Shown: positions 24,555 through 33,262, counted from the first letter of the stretch. The stretch is 33,692 bases of DNA from Ruoffia tabacinasalis (GCF_005864045.1 NZ_VBSP01000026.1:1-33692); one strand, 5' to 3'. Notes: generated by a model from the letters alone, not told the origin. Numbers and translations: made by a program.

Positions 24555-25088
24555 ATGAAGACAAGACAATTGACACAAATGGCATTAATGCTAGCTTTAC
24601 TAATTATATGTTCACAACTAACCATTCCTTTGGGTCCGGTCCCAATAACATTACAAACATTTGCAATATTAATGATAGGTTTAGTATTACCACCGAAATA
24701 CGCGGGATTAACGACGTTAATTTATTTAGTTATTGGACTATTCGGACTGCCTGTATTTAGTGGTGGAACTGGAGGGTTTGGATCATTCATATCGCCATCC
24801 TTTGGGTTTGTGATTGGTTTTATTCCAGCGAGTTTTATTATTAGTTATCTCAAACAACGATTGAGACCTGAAACAAATTCGAAACTGATTGGTATCACAT
24901 TAATTGGAACGGTTATTTTATATATAATTGGTTTAAGTTACATGTATATTATCTTTCGAAACGTATTAGATATTGAAACTGGCTTTACGCATGTTTTACA
25001 ACTAGGGTTGATACCTTTTATCCCAGGAGATATATTTAAAGCGCTCTTAGCGATCTTTGTCTATAAGAGACTTAAACGCATCTTATAA
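24555..25088 (+). CDS. bioY: biotin transporter BioY (ECF S component)
   Basis: Substrate-binding membrane subunit for biotin uptake, normally working with the shared EcfA/EcfA'/EcfT energising module, which is not in this window. The 177 residues form about six helices and contain the BioY pattern PLGPVPITLQTFAILMIGLVL, GLFGLPVFSGGTGG, SPSFGFVIGF and the C-terminal FIPGDIFKALLA. GGGAGG lies before the ATG, inside the birA end. Paired with birA under one palindromic operator, so uptake should fall when biotin is plentiful. No biotin synthesis gene is seen. Confidence 0.96.
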   Translation: MKTRQLTQMALMLALLIICSQLTIPLGPVPITLQTFAILMIGLVLPPKYAGLTTLIYLVIGLFGLPVFSGGTGGFGSFISPSFGFVIGFIPASFIISYLKQRLRPETNSKLIGITLIGTVILYIIGLSYMYIIFRNVLDIETGFTHVLQLGLIPFIPGDIFKALLAIFVYKRLKRIL

Positions 25089-25117
25089 ATGTAAATCTAC
25101 ACATTGAAAATACCTTG

Positions 25118-25126
25118 TGATACAAT
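25118..25126 (+). promoter_or_regulatory. extended -10 promoter before the glycosyltransferase
   Basis: TGATACAAT fits an extended -10 (TGnTAnnnT). A second TATAAT at 25149-25154 lacks a -35 partner. I see no clear terminator after bioY. Confidence 0.35.
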
Positions 25127-25188
25127 AGGTCTACACTTTAAAAAGTACTATAATTTATATGAAAAATTATAGTTGAGAGGGGTATTTG

Positions 25189-26385
25189 ATGCGAATTGGC
25201 ATGTTTACTGACACATATTTTCCACAAGTAAGTGGAGTATCGACTTCAATCAAGATACTTTGTGATCAGTTAAGAAAAGTTGGCCATGAAGTCATAATAT
25301 TTACAACATCAGATCCAGAAGCACGGCCAGAAAATGGCGTAGTTAGATTACCAAGTATACCTTTTGCGAGTTTTGAAGATCGCCGAATAGCTTTTGGTGG
25401 TTTAGATCGATGTGTGAAGATATCGAGAGAATATGACTTAGATATAATCCATACACATACAGAATTCAGCTTAGGTTTAGCAGGTAAATACGTAGCAAGC
25501 AGATTAAAAATTCCGACGATTCATACTTATCATACGATGTATGAAAATTACACTCACTACATTTGGGATGGGCGTTTAATTAAACGACAACACGTACGTT
25601 GGTTTTCAAAAGTATTCTGTGGACAAGCAGACGGAGTGATTACACCAAGTGAATTAACTTATGCAACGTTAAAAGACTATGGTGTTGAAGCGCCGATGCG
25701 CATTATTCCAACCGGCGTTCTTTTACCAGAATTCAACGAAGATTACCGTCCGATGATGCGTAAGAAATTGAATATTCCACAAGAAGCACCGGTATTACTA
25801 TCTTTATCACGCTTATCGAAAGAGAAGTCTTTAGACGAGGTTATTATGGCATTTCCGGCGGTTCAAGAAGCGTATCCATCGGCTCATTTAGTCATAGTCG
25901 GAGACGGACCTTACCGCGAGACGCTAGAAACCATTGCTAAAGGATTTGAATTGGAGAATGTTCACTTCATTGGTGAAATTTCACATAATGAAGTCAATCA
26001 ATATTACCAAATGGCCGATTTATACATAAATGCGAGTGAATCAGAATCACAAGGTTTAACGTACTTAGAGTCAATCGCGAATCGCTTACCAATTGTGGCG
26101 AAGGAAAATGATTACTTAAACTTAATTATTCAATCAGGAGAATTCGGACAACTCTATGCACCAAATGGGTCATTATCAGAAGCGATTGTTAAATATCTAA
26201 ATAAGAAATATGCGGGTGAAATTGAGAATATTAATCCTGATTCATTAGAAAGCATCTCTGCTGAACGCTTTGCAGAGAATGTTTATGCGTTTTATGACGA
26301 TATTATTCAAAATACAGATCAGTCACGCTCAAATTTCTTTGATAGAATGTTAAGTGAGTTTAAAGAACCGTGGAGTAATACGTAA
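25189..26385 (+). CDS. GT4 glycosyltransferase, diacylglycerol glucosyltransferase-like
   Basis: A 398-residue GT-B fold enzyme. The opening MRIGMFTDTYFPQVSGVSTS is the hallmark of the Gram-positive lipid glycosyltransferase group that puts glucose on diacylglycerol to start glycolipid and lipoteichoic-acid anchor synthesis. Further family features are HTHTEFSLG, the HTYHTMYENYTHY stretch, the donor-binding SRLSKEK.. and the ESESQGLTYLES motif (E-x7-E type). The upstream TTG is in frame but ATG 25189 is the natural start, after GAGAGGGG. The specific lipid acceptor and sugar are inferred. No partner glycosyltransferase is adjacent. Confidence 0.85.
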   Translation: MRIGMFTDTYFPQVSGVSTSIKILCDQLRKVGHEVIIFTTSDPEARPENGVVRLPSIPFASFEDRRIAFGGLDRCVKISREYDLDIIHTHTEFSLGLAGKYVASRLKIPTIHTYHTMYENYTHYIWDGRLIKRQHVRWFSKVFCGQADGVITPSELTYATLKDYGVEAPMRIIPTGVLLPEFNEDYRPMMRKKLNIPQEAPVLLSLSRLSKEKSLDEVIMAFPAVQEAYPSAHLVIVGDGPYRETLETIAKGFELENVHFIGEISHNEVNQYYQMADLYINASESESQGLTYLESIANRLPIVAKENDYLNLIIQSGEFGQLYAPNGSLSEAIVKYLNKKYAGEIENINPDSLESISAERFAENVYAFYDDIIQNTDQSRSNFFDRMLSEFKEPWSNT

Positions 26386-26481
26386 CTTATGTAGTAGATG
26401 TAGAAAAATAAGAATTTATCGAAAATAGTTTATGTAACTTCTTGCAATTTCAAAGCATTTTGTTAACATATACTATATTGA

Positions 26482-26522
26482 AAAACTAACCTAGTTTAGT
26501 TTTGCTGCTCACATATTGAGCA
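26482..26522 (+). other. two small hairpins in the ykuJ leader
   Basis: AAAACTAA/TTAGTTTT (26482-26489 with 26496-26503) is followed closely by a short GCTCA/TGAGC stem (26507-26520). They stand just before the AAAGGAA site of ykuJ. TGTTAAC occurs on both sides (26461-26467 and 26526-26532). No T-run follows, so they are not terminators. I do not recognise the element. Confidence 0.3.
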
Positions 26523-26547
26523 ATTCTGTTAACGAAAGGAATCAACT

Positions 26548-26778
26548 ATGAAAACTTCAGTTTTGACAGGTATTATCCAACGCTTAGAAGCTATGGTAAA
26601 TGCTAATAATAGTGAACCAGAGGTTCGCCGTTTTGAATTAGATGGTGTTGAAAAATGCCAAGTAACTTATCATGCAGATGATAAAGCATTCGAATTATCA
26701 GATAGTCAACGAGGAACAACTTACCGTTTCGACGATATCGATTTAGTAGCAATTGAAATTTACGAATTATTAGGTTAA
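26548..26778 (+). CDS. YkuJ-family (DUF1797) protein
   Basis: A 76-residue acidic protein of the widespread Firmicute family DUF1797 (Bacillus YkuJ), recognised by RFELDGVEKCQVTYHADDKAFELSD and the final IDLVAIEIYELLG. Structure is known for the family but not its function. AAAGGAATC precedes the ATG. It is a single-gene unit, ended by the long terminator at 26794-26862. Confidence 0.85.
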   Translation: MKTSVLTGIIQRLEAMVNANNSEPEVRRFELDGVEKCQVTYHADDKAFELSDSQRGTTYRFDDIDLVAIEIYELLG

Positions 26779-26793
26779 TTAAACTCAGTAAAT

Positions 26794-26862
26794 AATCCCA
26801 ATAAATTATTCAATGTTATAGATTTATAACATGAAGCAATAATTTATTAGGATTATTTTTTG
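26794..26862 (+). terminator. long terminator after ykuJ
   Basis: The arms AATCCCAATAAATTATT (26794-26810) and AATAATTTATTAGGATT (26838-26854) pair over 17 positions with one mismatch. An inner TGTTATA/TATAACA stem extends the hairpin, and a T-run follows (26856-26861). Confidence 0.9.
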
Positions 26863-26948
26863 TTAGAATAGAATATATATTTGTCAATTTGATCAAATAG
26901 TGTTCAGTACTCAGATATGATATGTTATTATAGAATGTTGGAAGAATA

Positions 26949-26957
26949 TGTTATAAT
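26949..26957 (+). promoter_or_regulatory. extended -10 promoter of the yqeG operon
   Basis: TGTTATAAT matches the extended -10 TGnTATAAT perfectly. No consensus -35 is seen. A perfect palindrome ATTTGATCAAAT lies upstream at 26887-26898 and might be a regulator site. Confidence 0.5.
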
Positions 26958-26991
26958 ATCAAAGACAATATAAGAATTTAAAGGGGACTAT

Positions 26992-27516
26992 ATGAAAAAA
27001 TTATTGACTCCAACCTGGACCATCAATTCAATTTACGCAATTAAGCCAGAAGATTTATTGCGACATGATATTAAAGCAATCATATGCGACTTAGATAACA
27101 CGCTCATTGCGTGGAATCAGTGGGAGCATACTGAAGAGATGGCTGAATGGTTAACAAGATTTAAAGACGCAGGGATTGGTATTTACCTCTTATCAAACAA
27201 CAACTATGATCGAGTACTTAAAGTAGCAGAACCATTAGAGTTAAGGTTTACTTCAAGTGCTTTAAAACCACGCAGAAAGCATTTTGTACTTGCTATCGAG
27301 GATTTACAAGTACCTAAAGAGAATGTCGCTGTTATTGGAGATCAAGTTATGACAGATGTGATTGGTGCGAATCGTAATCATCTTAAGAGTATCTTAGTCA
27401 AACCTATTGCACCAAATGATAATATATTTACAATAATTAATCGTATGATAGAAAAGATAGCATTTAAAATCGTCGGCATAGACCGAACAGGTGATTGGGG
27501 GAATACGCTTGAGTGA
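26992..27516 (+). CDS. yqeG: YqeG-family HAD-IIIA phosphatase
   Basis: A 174-residue haloacid-dehalogenase phosphatase. Motif I DLDNT (33-37), the SNNN motif II region, the Lys of motif III (LKPRRK) and the VIGDQVMTDVIGAN acid motif IV are all present. The natural substrate is not known (phosphatidylglycerophosphate phosphatase activity is proposed for related proteins). AAAGGGG precedes the ATG. It heads the yqeG-yqeH-yhbY-nadD-yqeK-rsfS-yqeM run; the Bacillus version also holds aroE, absent here. Its last codons overlap the yqeH start. Confidence 0.93.
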   Translation: MKKLLTPTWTINSIYAIKPEDLLRHDIKAIICDLDNTLIAWNQWEHTEEMAEWLTRFKDAGIGIYLLSNNNYDRVLKVAEPLELRFTSSALKPRRKHFVLAIEDLQVPKENVAVIGDQVMTDVIGANRNHLKSILVKPIAPNDNIFTIINRMIEKIAFKIVGIDRTGDWGNTLE

Positions 27517-28630
27517 GCAAGAAACATTTCAATGTATCGGTTGCGGGGCAACCATTCAAACAGAGAATCCAGATGAGATAGGTTATTTACCTCAATCTGC
27601 GTTAAATAAAGGAATTGAAAAAGGTGAATTTTACTGCCAACGTTGTTTTAAACTAAGACATTACAATCAATTACAAGATTTAGATATTGATGACGATGTA
27701 TTTTTAAATAAATTGGGTGAGATTGCTAATGACGATGCCTTTGTTGTTTTAGTTGTAGACATCTTTGATGTTGAAGGAAGTTTAATCTCTGGGTTACACC
27801 GATTTATCGGGAATCAACCATTTATCATCGCAGCAAACAAATTTGATTTATTGCCAAAAGTAACGCGTAAATCAAAAGTAAAAGATTGGATTAGACAAAC
27901 AGTAAACCGTCATGGTTTGTATCCTGAAGATATCGTATTAACTTACGGGACAAAGCGCGCGGGAATTTATTCATTAGCTGAAAAAATTGAAGAAGTCATT
28001 AGTGACCGCAATGTTTATATTGTTGGGGTGACGAACGTTGGGAAATCAACATTGATTAATCAATTGATTGGTTACTACGGTGGAGATAAAGAAGTGATTA
28101 CAACGTCAAACCATCCTGGTACAACGTTGGATTTAATTCAAATTCCATTAACGGATGCACATGCGATCATTGATACACCAGGTATCATCCGTCGTACACA
28201 ATTAGCACATCATTTAACTCGTTCAGACAACCAAATTGTGCTACCAAGTAAGCCTATCAAACCAAAAACCTTCCAATTAAATGAAGGGCAAACAATCTTT
28301 TTAGCCGGTGTGGGGCGAGTGGATCTCGTTCAATCAGAAGTTGAAAAGACAGCGATGACTTTCTACGTTTCAACTGATTTGTACTTACATCGAACTAAAA
28401 CTGAGAATGCAGATGAGCTGTATCAGAAACATGTTGGTGAGATGTTAGCACCACCTAGCAAGGATTATGCAGAAGAGTATCCAGAACTAGTTGAGCAAAC
28501 ATTCACACTAGACCAAACACAAGACATTAGTATTACTGGTTTAGGTTGGTTAACAGTAAATGCAAAAGCAGAAATAAAAGTTTGGCTACCTAAAGAAATT
28601 AGCGTATCTAAACGTACAGCAATTATTTAA
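27509..28630 (+). CDS. yqeH: ribosome biogenesis GTPase YqeH
   Basis: Circularly permuted GTPase needed for 30S assembly. The 373 residues start with a zinc finger (CIGCG at 9-13, CQRC near 45-48). The G motifs then run in permuted order: NKFD (G4) comes before GVTNVGKSTL (G1), and DTPG (G3) follows. The frame opens earlier at GTG 27491, but the family begins just before CIGCG, and TTG 27509 sits six bases after GGGGGA. The start overlaps the yqeG stop by eight bases, so the pair is coupled. Confidence 0.95.
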   Translation: MSEQETFQCIGCGATIQTENPDEIGYLPQSALNKGIEKGEFYCQRCFKLRHYNQLQDLDIDDDVFLNKLGEIANDDAFVVLVVDIFDVEGSLISGLHRFIGNQPFIIAANKFDLLPKVTRKSKVKDWIRQTVNRHGLYPEDIVLTYGTKRAGIYSLAEKIEEVISDRNVYIVGVTNVGKSTLINQLIGYYGGDKEVITTSNHPGTTLDLIQIPLTDAHAIIDTPGIIRRTQLAHHLTRSDNQIVLPSKPIKPKTFQLNEGQTIFLAGVGRVDLVQSEVEKTAMTFYVSTDLYLHRTKTENADELYQKHVGEMLAPPSKDYAEEYPELVEQTFTLDQTQDISITGLGWLTVNAKAEIKVWLPKEISVSKRTAII

Positions 28631-28645
28631 ACGAAGGGAATTAAT

Positions 28646-28963
28646 ATGATTACATTAAACAAAGCACAAACAAAATTTTTGCGTAAATACTCGCATAATT
28701 TAAAACCTCTTTTCCAGATGGGGAAATTAGGATTAACAGATGTATTTATCGAGCAAGTGGACAACGCAATTGAAAAGCGTGAATTAATTAAATTTGTCAT
28801 CTTACAAAACAGTGATGAAGATTTAGATGACGTTGCTAACAAAATTGCGGATGAAATCGGTGGTGTTATTATTCAAACAATCGGAAGTACAGCGATTTTA
28901 TACCGTCCATCATCAAAAGAAAAATATCAGGAAATCAGTCAACAAGTAAATCGATTAAGCTAA
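28646..28963 (+). CDS. yhbY: YhbY-family RNA-binding protein (CRM domain)
   Basis: A 105-residue CRS1-YhbY domain protein that binds pre-50S ribosomal RNA. It shows the family pattern LNKAQTKFLRKYSHNLKPLFQMGK-GLTDVFIEQVDNAIEKRELIKF and the final GSTAILYRPSSKEK. The second position of the usual GKxG loop is kept (GKLGL). ACGAAGGGAA precedes the ATG, 15 bp after yqeH. Confidence 0.95.
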   Translation: MITLNKAQTKFLRKYSHNLKPLFQMGKLGLTDVFIEQVDNAIEKRELIKFVILQNSDEDLDDVANKIADEIGGVIIQTIGSTAILYRPSSKEKYQEISQQVNRLS

Positions 28964-28976
28964 GGGGACGCGTAGA

Positions 28977-29660
28977 ATGGGTATTTCAAATGGCACAGTA
29001 AAAGCGCAAGAGTTTATGTCAATTGAAGAAGCACTCGAACCGATTATTCTGAGTCAATTTACTCCGAAATCATCGGTGGATGATCGACAACGGATTGGTA
29101 TTTTAGGTGGAACATTTAATCCGCCACATCTCGGACATTTATTAATGGCAGAACAAGTTGGGAATCAATTGGAATTAGATGAAGTTTGGTTTATGCCAAC
29201 GGCTAAACCACCTCATGCACCAGGAAAGACGACCATCGCTTCGCAACACCGTGTTCAAATGATTCAATTAGCCATTGAGAATAATCCTTTATTTAAAGTA
29301 CAACCTTATGAAATTCACCGTGGTGGGGTGAATTATACTGTTGATACAATGAGACATTTCGTTGAGACTTATCCAGAATCTGATTTTTATTTTATAATCG
29401 GTTCTGATAGCGCGAATGATTTGTCAACTTGGAAACAAATTGATGAATTAGTACAATTAGTTCAATTTGTTGGAGTCAGACGTCCAGGGGAATTCCCTTA
29501 TCAAGGACAATATCCTATACTATGGGTCGACTCTCCCTTGATTGAATTGAGTTCAACAGAAATACGACTCAGAGTGTATTTGGAACAATCTATTCGTTAT
29601 CAAGTTCCAAGTAAGGTAGAAGCTTATATCCAAAAACACAAACTTTATGAGATGGATTAA
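28977..29660 (+). CDS. nadD: nicotinate-nucleotide adenylyltransferase
   Basis: Adenylates nicotinate mononucleotide to deamido-NAD. The 227 residues contain the nucleotidyltransferase motif GGTFNPPHLGH (44-54), the FIIGSDSANDL region and the C-terminal SSTEIRLR motif. About 38 residues precede the catalytic core; a similar extension occurs in other Lactobacillales enzymes. ATG 28977 follows AAGGGGAC. Next to nadK (13482) this is the second NAD gene in the window, here within the ribosome-assembly operon. Confidence 0.95.
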   Translation: MGISNGTVKAQEFMSIEEALEPIILSQFTPKSSVDDRQRIGILGGTFNPPHLGHLLMAEQVGNQLELDEVWFMPTAKPPHAPGKTTIASQHRVQMIQLAIENNPLFKVQPYEIHRGGVNYTVDTMRHFVETYPESDFYFIIGSDSANDLSTWKQIDELVQLVQFVGVRRPGEFPYQGQYPILWVDSPLIELSSTEIRLRVYLEQSIRYQVPSKVEAYIQKHKLYEMD

Positions 29661-29677
29661 AGAAAGAAGGCAAGAGT

Positions 29678-30286
29678 TTGGTATCAGAAATCCTATACAC
29701 TAAAGATTATATAAATGTGACACGAGAAGAACTACTTAATAATCTTAAAGAAGAACTCAAACCAAAAAGATTTAAGCATGTTCTTCGTGTTGAAGAAACA
29801 GCACTAGAATTAGCGGAAAAATATAATTACAAAGATCTAAAAAAAGTGAGTATCTCTGCTTTAATGCATGATCATTGTAAAGATTATTCTGACGAAAAGA
29901 TGTATCAACTTGCGACAATGTATGCACCTTATGAGCCCTTAAGAGTTGCGAACGAAGCAGTATGGCATGGCCTAGCTGCAGCAGAATTAGCTCGTGCGAA
30001 GTATAGTGTATTGGACGATGAAATCGTTCATGCCATTGCACAACACACGATTGGCGCTAAGGAAATGAGTTTACTGAGCAAATTACTCTTTGTGGCAGAT
30101 TATATTGAACCTGGTCGTAACTTTGATGGGGTGAATGAAGCTAGAAAATTAGCTGAAAAAGATTTGGATGCAGTTGTCTTTTACAAGATGAGAGAAACAA
30201 TCAAACATCTTGTTGAAACGAATAAGAAAGTATATGTTGAAAGTGTGGTTATTTATAACCACTGGGCAAAAAAACAGGAGGGTTAA
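29678..30286 (+). CDS. yqeK: YqeK-family HD-domain bis(5'-nucleosyl)-tetraphosphatase
   Basis: A 202-residue HD hydrolase. The metal ligands are visible as H34 (RFKHVLRVEE), the H64-D65 pair (MHDHCKD), WHGLAAAELA, HTIGAKEM and a final Asp (VADYIEPGR). The Firmicute YqeK family splits diadenosine tetraphosphate symmetrically into two ADP. The start is TTG, seven bases after AGAAGG (29665-29670); no ATG lies near. Ap4A removal fits the stress-linked neighbours. It ends just after the rsfS ribosome binding site. Confidence 0.93.
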   Translation: MVSEILYTKDYINVTREELLNNLKEELKPKRFKHVLRVEETALELAEKYNYKDLKKVSISALMHDHCKDYSDEKMYQLATMYAPYEPLRVANEAVWHGLAAAELARAKYSVLDDEIVHAIAQHTIGAKEMSLLSKLLFVADYIEPGRNFDGVNEARKLAEKDLDAVVFYKMRETIKHLVETNKKVYVESVVIYNHWAKKQEG

Positions 30287-30288
30287 TT

Positions 30289-30651
30289 ATTATAAACACA
30301 AAAGAAAAATTAGAAGTAATTGTACGCGCCGCAGATGATCGTTTAGCACATAACATCATGGTCTTAGACGTCGCACAATTGACACCATTAGCAGAGTACT
30401 TTGTCGTGATGGATGCTAAAAATGATCGTCAATTATCAGCAATTGTTAATGAAATTACTAGCGTGATTGATGAGAATAATTTCGAATTGAAAAACGTTGA
30501 AGGTAAAAACGGTGGTAAATGGGTATTAATTGATATGAATGATATTATTATTCATGTGTTCCACTATTCTGAACGTGCAAATTACAATTTAGAAAAAATT
30601 TGGCAAGATGCACCATTAGTTGATGTTAGCGACTGGATCTCAGAACAATGA
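30289..30651 (+). CDS. rsfS: ribosomal silencing factor RsfS with an AUU start
   Basis: Binds L14 on the 50S subunit and blocks subunit joining when nutrients are short. The 120 residues match the family from the N-terminal KLEVIVRAADDRLAHNIMVLDV to HYSERANYNLEKIWQDAP. No ATG, GTG, TTG or CTG lies in frame between the AGGAGG site (30276-30281) and residue 24, yet residues before that ATG (30358) are clearly conserved family sequence. An in-frame stop at 30256 limits the start. ATT at 30289, seven bases from the site, is best; ATT 30286 and ATA 30292 are alternatives. Its stop overlaps the next ATG by four bases. Confidence 0.85.
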   Translation: MINTKEKLEVIVRAADDRLAHNIMVLDVAQLTPLAEYFVVMDAKNDRQLSAIVNEITSVIDENNFELKNVEGKNGGKWVLIDMNDIIIHVFHYSERANYNLEKIWQDAPLVDVSDWISEQ

Positions 30652-31397
30652 GTTTCAGCCAAATAGCAGATGTATATGATCGATTCAATGATCTATCTGT
30701 GTATGAATATTGGGTTGACTATACATTAAATAGTATAGACCGTAAGCCTAAAAAAATGTTAGATATCGCCTGTGGAACAGGTTGGTTTACTCAACTGATG
30801 ATACCTTTCGTTGACTCAGTTACGGGGATTGATATTGATGAGGATATGTTAGAGGTTGCTCGTCAAGAAGTAGTTAATTTACCGAATGTTGAATTCAAGT
30901 ATGGAGATATGACGCGTTTATCAGCGGATTTAAAGGACTTTGACTTAGTCACTTGTTACTTGGACTCACTATGCTTTCTAAACGACTACGAGGCCGTTAA
31001 AGAGGCATTTAAAGGGATGTATCGCACTTTGTCTGAGCAAGGAACGTTATTGTTTGATGTTTGGACACCGTATCAAATGACGGATGTCTTTTCTGAATTT
31101 GAATACTTTGATCAAGACGAGTCAGCAACTTTAATTTGGGAAAGCGCCAGTGATGCTGAATCACTTAGCGTTGAACATTACTTGACTGTCTATAGACAAG
31201 TTGAGGGGTCACAGTTTGAACGCGTCGATGTTGAACTTCAAGAGCAAACTTTCCCATTAGAGAAGTATATGGATGCTTTAGTTGAAGCAGGCTTTCAAGC
31301 GGATAAGATTGAAGTGTTTGTTGATTACGGAAGTAAATATTATGACAAGAGAACAGATAAAGAGGCAGACCGTTGGTTCTTTAGATGTAGTAAGTAA
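30648..31397 (+). CDS. yqeM: class I SAM-dependent methyltransferase (YqeM family)
   Basis: A 249-residue Rossmann methyltransferase. The SAM motif is LDIACGTGWFTQLM (38-51), followed by the acidic GIDIDEDML strand end and DLVTCYLDSLCFLND. It sits after rsfS in the same place as Bacillus yqeM. The substrate is unknown. ATGA overlap with rsfS indicates translational coupling, so it shares rsfS control. Confidence 0.9.
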   Translation: MSFSQIADVYDRFNDLSVYEYWVDYTLNSIDRKPKKMLDIACGTGWFTQLMIPFVDSVTGIDIDEDMLEVARQEVVNLPNVEFKYGDMTRLSADLKDFDLVTCYLDSLCFLNDYEAVKEAFKGMYRTLSEQGTLLFDVWTPYQMTDVFSEFEYFDQDESATLIWESASDAESLSVEHYLTVYRQVEGSQFERVDVELQEQTFPLEKYMDALVEAGFQADKIEVFVDYGSKYYDKRTDKEADRWFFRCSK

Positions 31398-31417
31398 GAG
31401 TTGGGGAGTGTTATAAG

Positions 31418-32590
31418 ATGAAGATTGTTTCAGTCATTGCCGAATATAATCCTTTCCATCTTGGTCACCAATATCAATTAGAACAAATGAAGCAAAGAAC
31501 TTCGGCAGATGCGCTCGTTGTATTGATGAGTGGAAATGTTGTTCAACGCGGAGAATTCGCTCTAATTGATAAATGGCAAAGAGCTGAGATTGCATTGGAA
31601 TACGGTGCTGACCTCGTCTTAGAGTTACCACTCTTAGCTAGTTTACAAGCAGCGGATTACTTCGCGTATTGGTCGGTTAAGACACTAGAATTATTAGGGT
31701 CAGATCAACTTGTTTTTGGAACAGAGTCTGCTTCATATAAAGACTTGAATGCTTATGTTCAGTGGTTAGCTGAGAATGAAGAAGCAATCGATAGAAGTGT
31801 TAAAACTAATCTTAACGAGGGCTATTCTTATGCAGCGAGTTATCAATCAGCTGTTGAAGCTATTAGTAAATCTTCTGAAATAGCGCAACTCTTGGTTGAC
31901 TCACCTAATCATTTACTTGGGATTCAATATATTAAAGCATTGAAGCAATTAAATTCTAAGATGGATGTTACAGCTATTCCTAGAATTAAACAGAATGAAC
32001 ATATGCAAGCAGTCTTAAGTGGCAGTCAAATACGAGAATTGAATCGTCAACAATTAGTCACCGAGGATACTGTACCAAAGCGGACATATCAAAAACTAAT
32101 CAGTCATCCAAACGTACAACTTACTGATTATTATGATTTACTAAAGTACCAAGTACAAAGTCAAAGTGCCGAACGCTTAACTCAATATCAAGGCATTGAT
32201 CATGGTGTTGAACATTATATTTATCAGCAAATTTTGGAAACTGATAATTTTGAATCTTTGATTGACACATTAACTTCTAAAAGATGGACGAAGGCCTCCA
32301 TCCAAAGGAAGTTAATGATGATTCTGTTGAATATAACAAACAAAGAATGGCAAGAAAGCATTGATTTAAATAATGAAAAGCTGGCTATTCGAGTGTTAGG
32401 TTACACAGATGAAGGAAGAAAAGTACTTAAGATGAAGCGAAACCAAACAGGATTGAATTTATTTAGTAATTTGACTCAAGACAACGCACGCATTTATCAA
32501 TTAAATTTACGTGCGGACACAGTCTATTCACTCAATCCAAAACATAAAATAATGCAACAAAACACTGGAAGATTCCCAATTCACTATTAA
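31418..32590 (+). CDS. tmcAL: tRNA(Met) cytidine acetate ligase (YlbM)
   Basis: Activates acetate with ATP and puts it on the wobble cytidine of elongator tRNA-Met. The 390 residues have the nucleotidyltransferase-like start VSVIAEYNPFHLGHQYQL with HxxH-type HLGH (14-17), LMSGNVVQRGEFALIDKWQRAE, and DSPNHLLGIQYIKAL. In Bacillus ylbM lies just before ylbN and rpmF, as here. The gene is 20 bp after yqeM and may end the yqe operon; no clear terminator follows. Confidence 0.93.
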   Translation: MKIVSVIAEYNPFHLGHQYQLEQMKQRTSADALVVLMSGNVVQRGEFALIDKWQRAEIALEYGADLVLELPLLASLQAADYFAYWSVKTLELLGSDQLVFGTESASYKDLNAYVQWLAENEEAIDRSVKTNLNEGYSYAASYQSAVEAISKSSEIAQLLVDSPNHLLGIQYIKALKQLNSKMDVTAIPRIKQNEHMQAVLSGSQIRELNRQQLVTEDTVPKRTYQKLISHPNVQLTDYYDLLKYQVQSQSAERLTQYQGIDHGVEHYIYQQILETDNFESLIDTLTSKRWTKASIQRKLMMILLNITNKEWQESIDLNNEKLAIRVLGYTDEGRKVLKMKRNQTGLNLFSNLTQDNARIYQLNLRADTVYSLNPKHKIMQQNTGRFPIHY

Positions 32591-32623
32591 TTGAAAAGGA
32601 ATCGTGTTAATATTAAAATAATC

Positions 32624-32652
32624 TTGACAAGAATTGTAAACTTCAATATAAT
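32624..32652 (+). promoter_or_regulatory. consensus promoter of yceD-rpmF
   Basis: Perfect TTGACA (32624-32629), exactly 17 bases, then perfect TATAAT (32647-32652). It is the only fully consensus promoter in the window. Confidence 0.85.
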
Positions 32653-32681
32653 AAATCTTGTCGTTTTAGAGGTGATAATAG

Positions 32682-33233
32682 ATGAAATGGACAATCCGCC
32701 AATTAAAAGATCATCCTGATGATATTATTAATTTTGAAGAATCTTTAGATATTAAAGAACAGCTCATGGAGCGAAACCCTTCAATCTTAGATGTGGAATC
32801 AGTGATTGTAAACGGATATTTCGTACCTTCTAATGAAGATATCATTCTTCATGGTCAAATCGATACTCGACTGACGGTGCCGTCATCGAGATCATTAGAA
32901 CCAGTATCATTACACTTAAACATTCCAATTAGCGAACGTTATGTGTATGAGGAATATGATGGAAACGTCGGGGAATATGAAGAGACTACGATTGTACTTC
33001 AGTATGATTATATTGATTTAGATGCAGCAGTGACTGATAACATCGCGATTAATATACCTACAAGAGTATTGAAACCAGGAGAAGAAGACGGAGATTTACC
33101 GTCGGGTAATGATTGGACAGTCGTCACCGAAGAAGAATACGAGCAAAACTTAGCGGAAGAGAAAGCCGAAACGGTTGATCCTCGCTTTGCAGCCTTAAAA
33201 ACGCTATTAGATAACGAAGATGAGGAAGAATAA
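32682..33233 (+). CDS. yceD: YceD-family protein (DUF177, YlbN)
   Basis: A 183-residue acidic protein of the YceD family, found before rpmF in most bacteria and linked to 23S rRNA accumulation. The family part covers about 1-150 (VESVIVNGYFVPSNEDIILHGQIDTRLTVPSSRSLEPV, then YDYIDLDAAVTDNIAINIP), followed by an acidic tail. The CxxC cysteines seen in some family members are not present. AGAGGTG precedes the ATG. It is 29 bp from rpmF. Confidence 0.92.
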   Translation: MKWTIRQLKDHPDDIINFEESLDIKEQLMERNPSILDVESVIVNGYFVPSNEDIILHGQIDTRLTVPSSRSLEPVSLHLNIPISERYVYEEYDGNVGEYEETTIVLQYDYIDLDAAVTDNIAINIPTRVLKPGEEDGDLPSGNDWTVVTEEEYEQNLAEEKAETVDPRFAALKTLLDNEDEEE

Positions 33234-33262
33234 CCTCAAACATCAACTAGGAGGTGTAGAGA

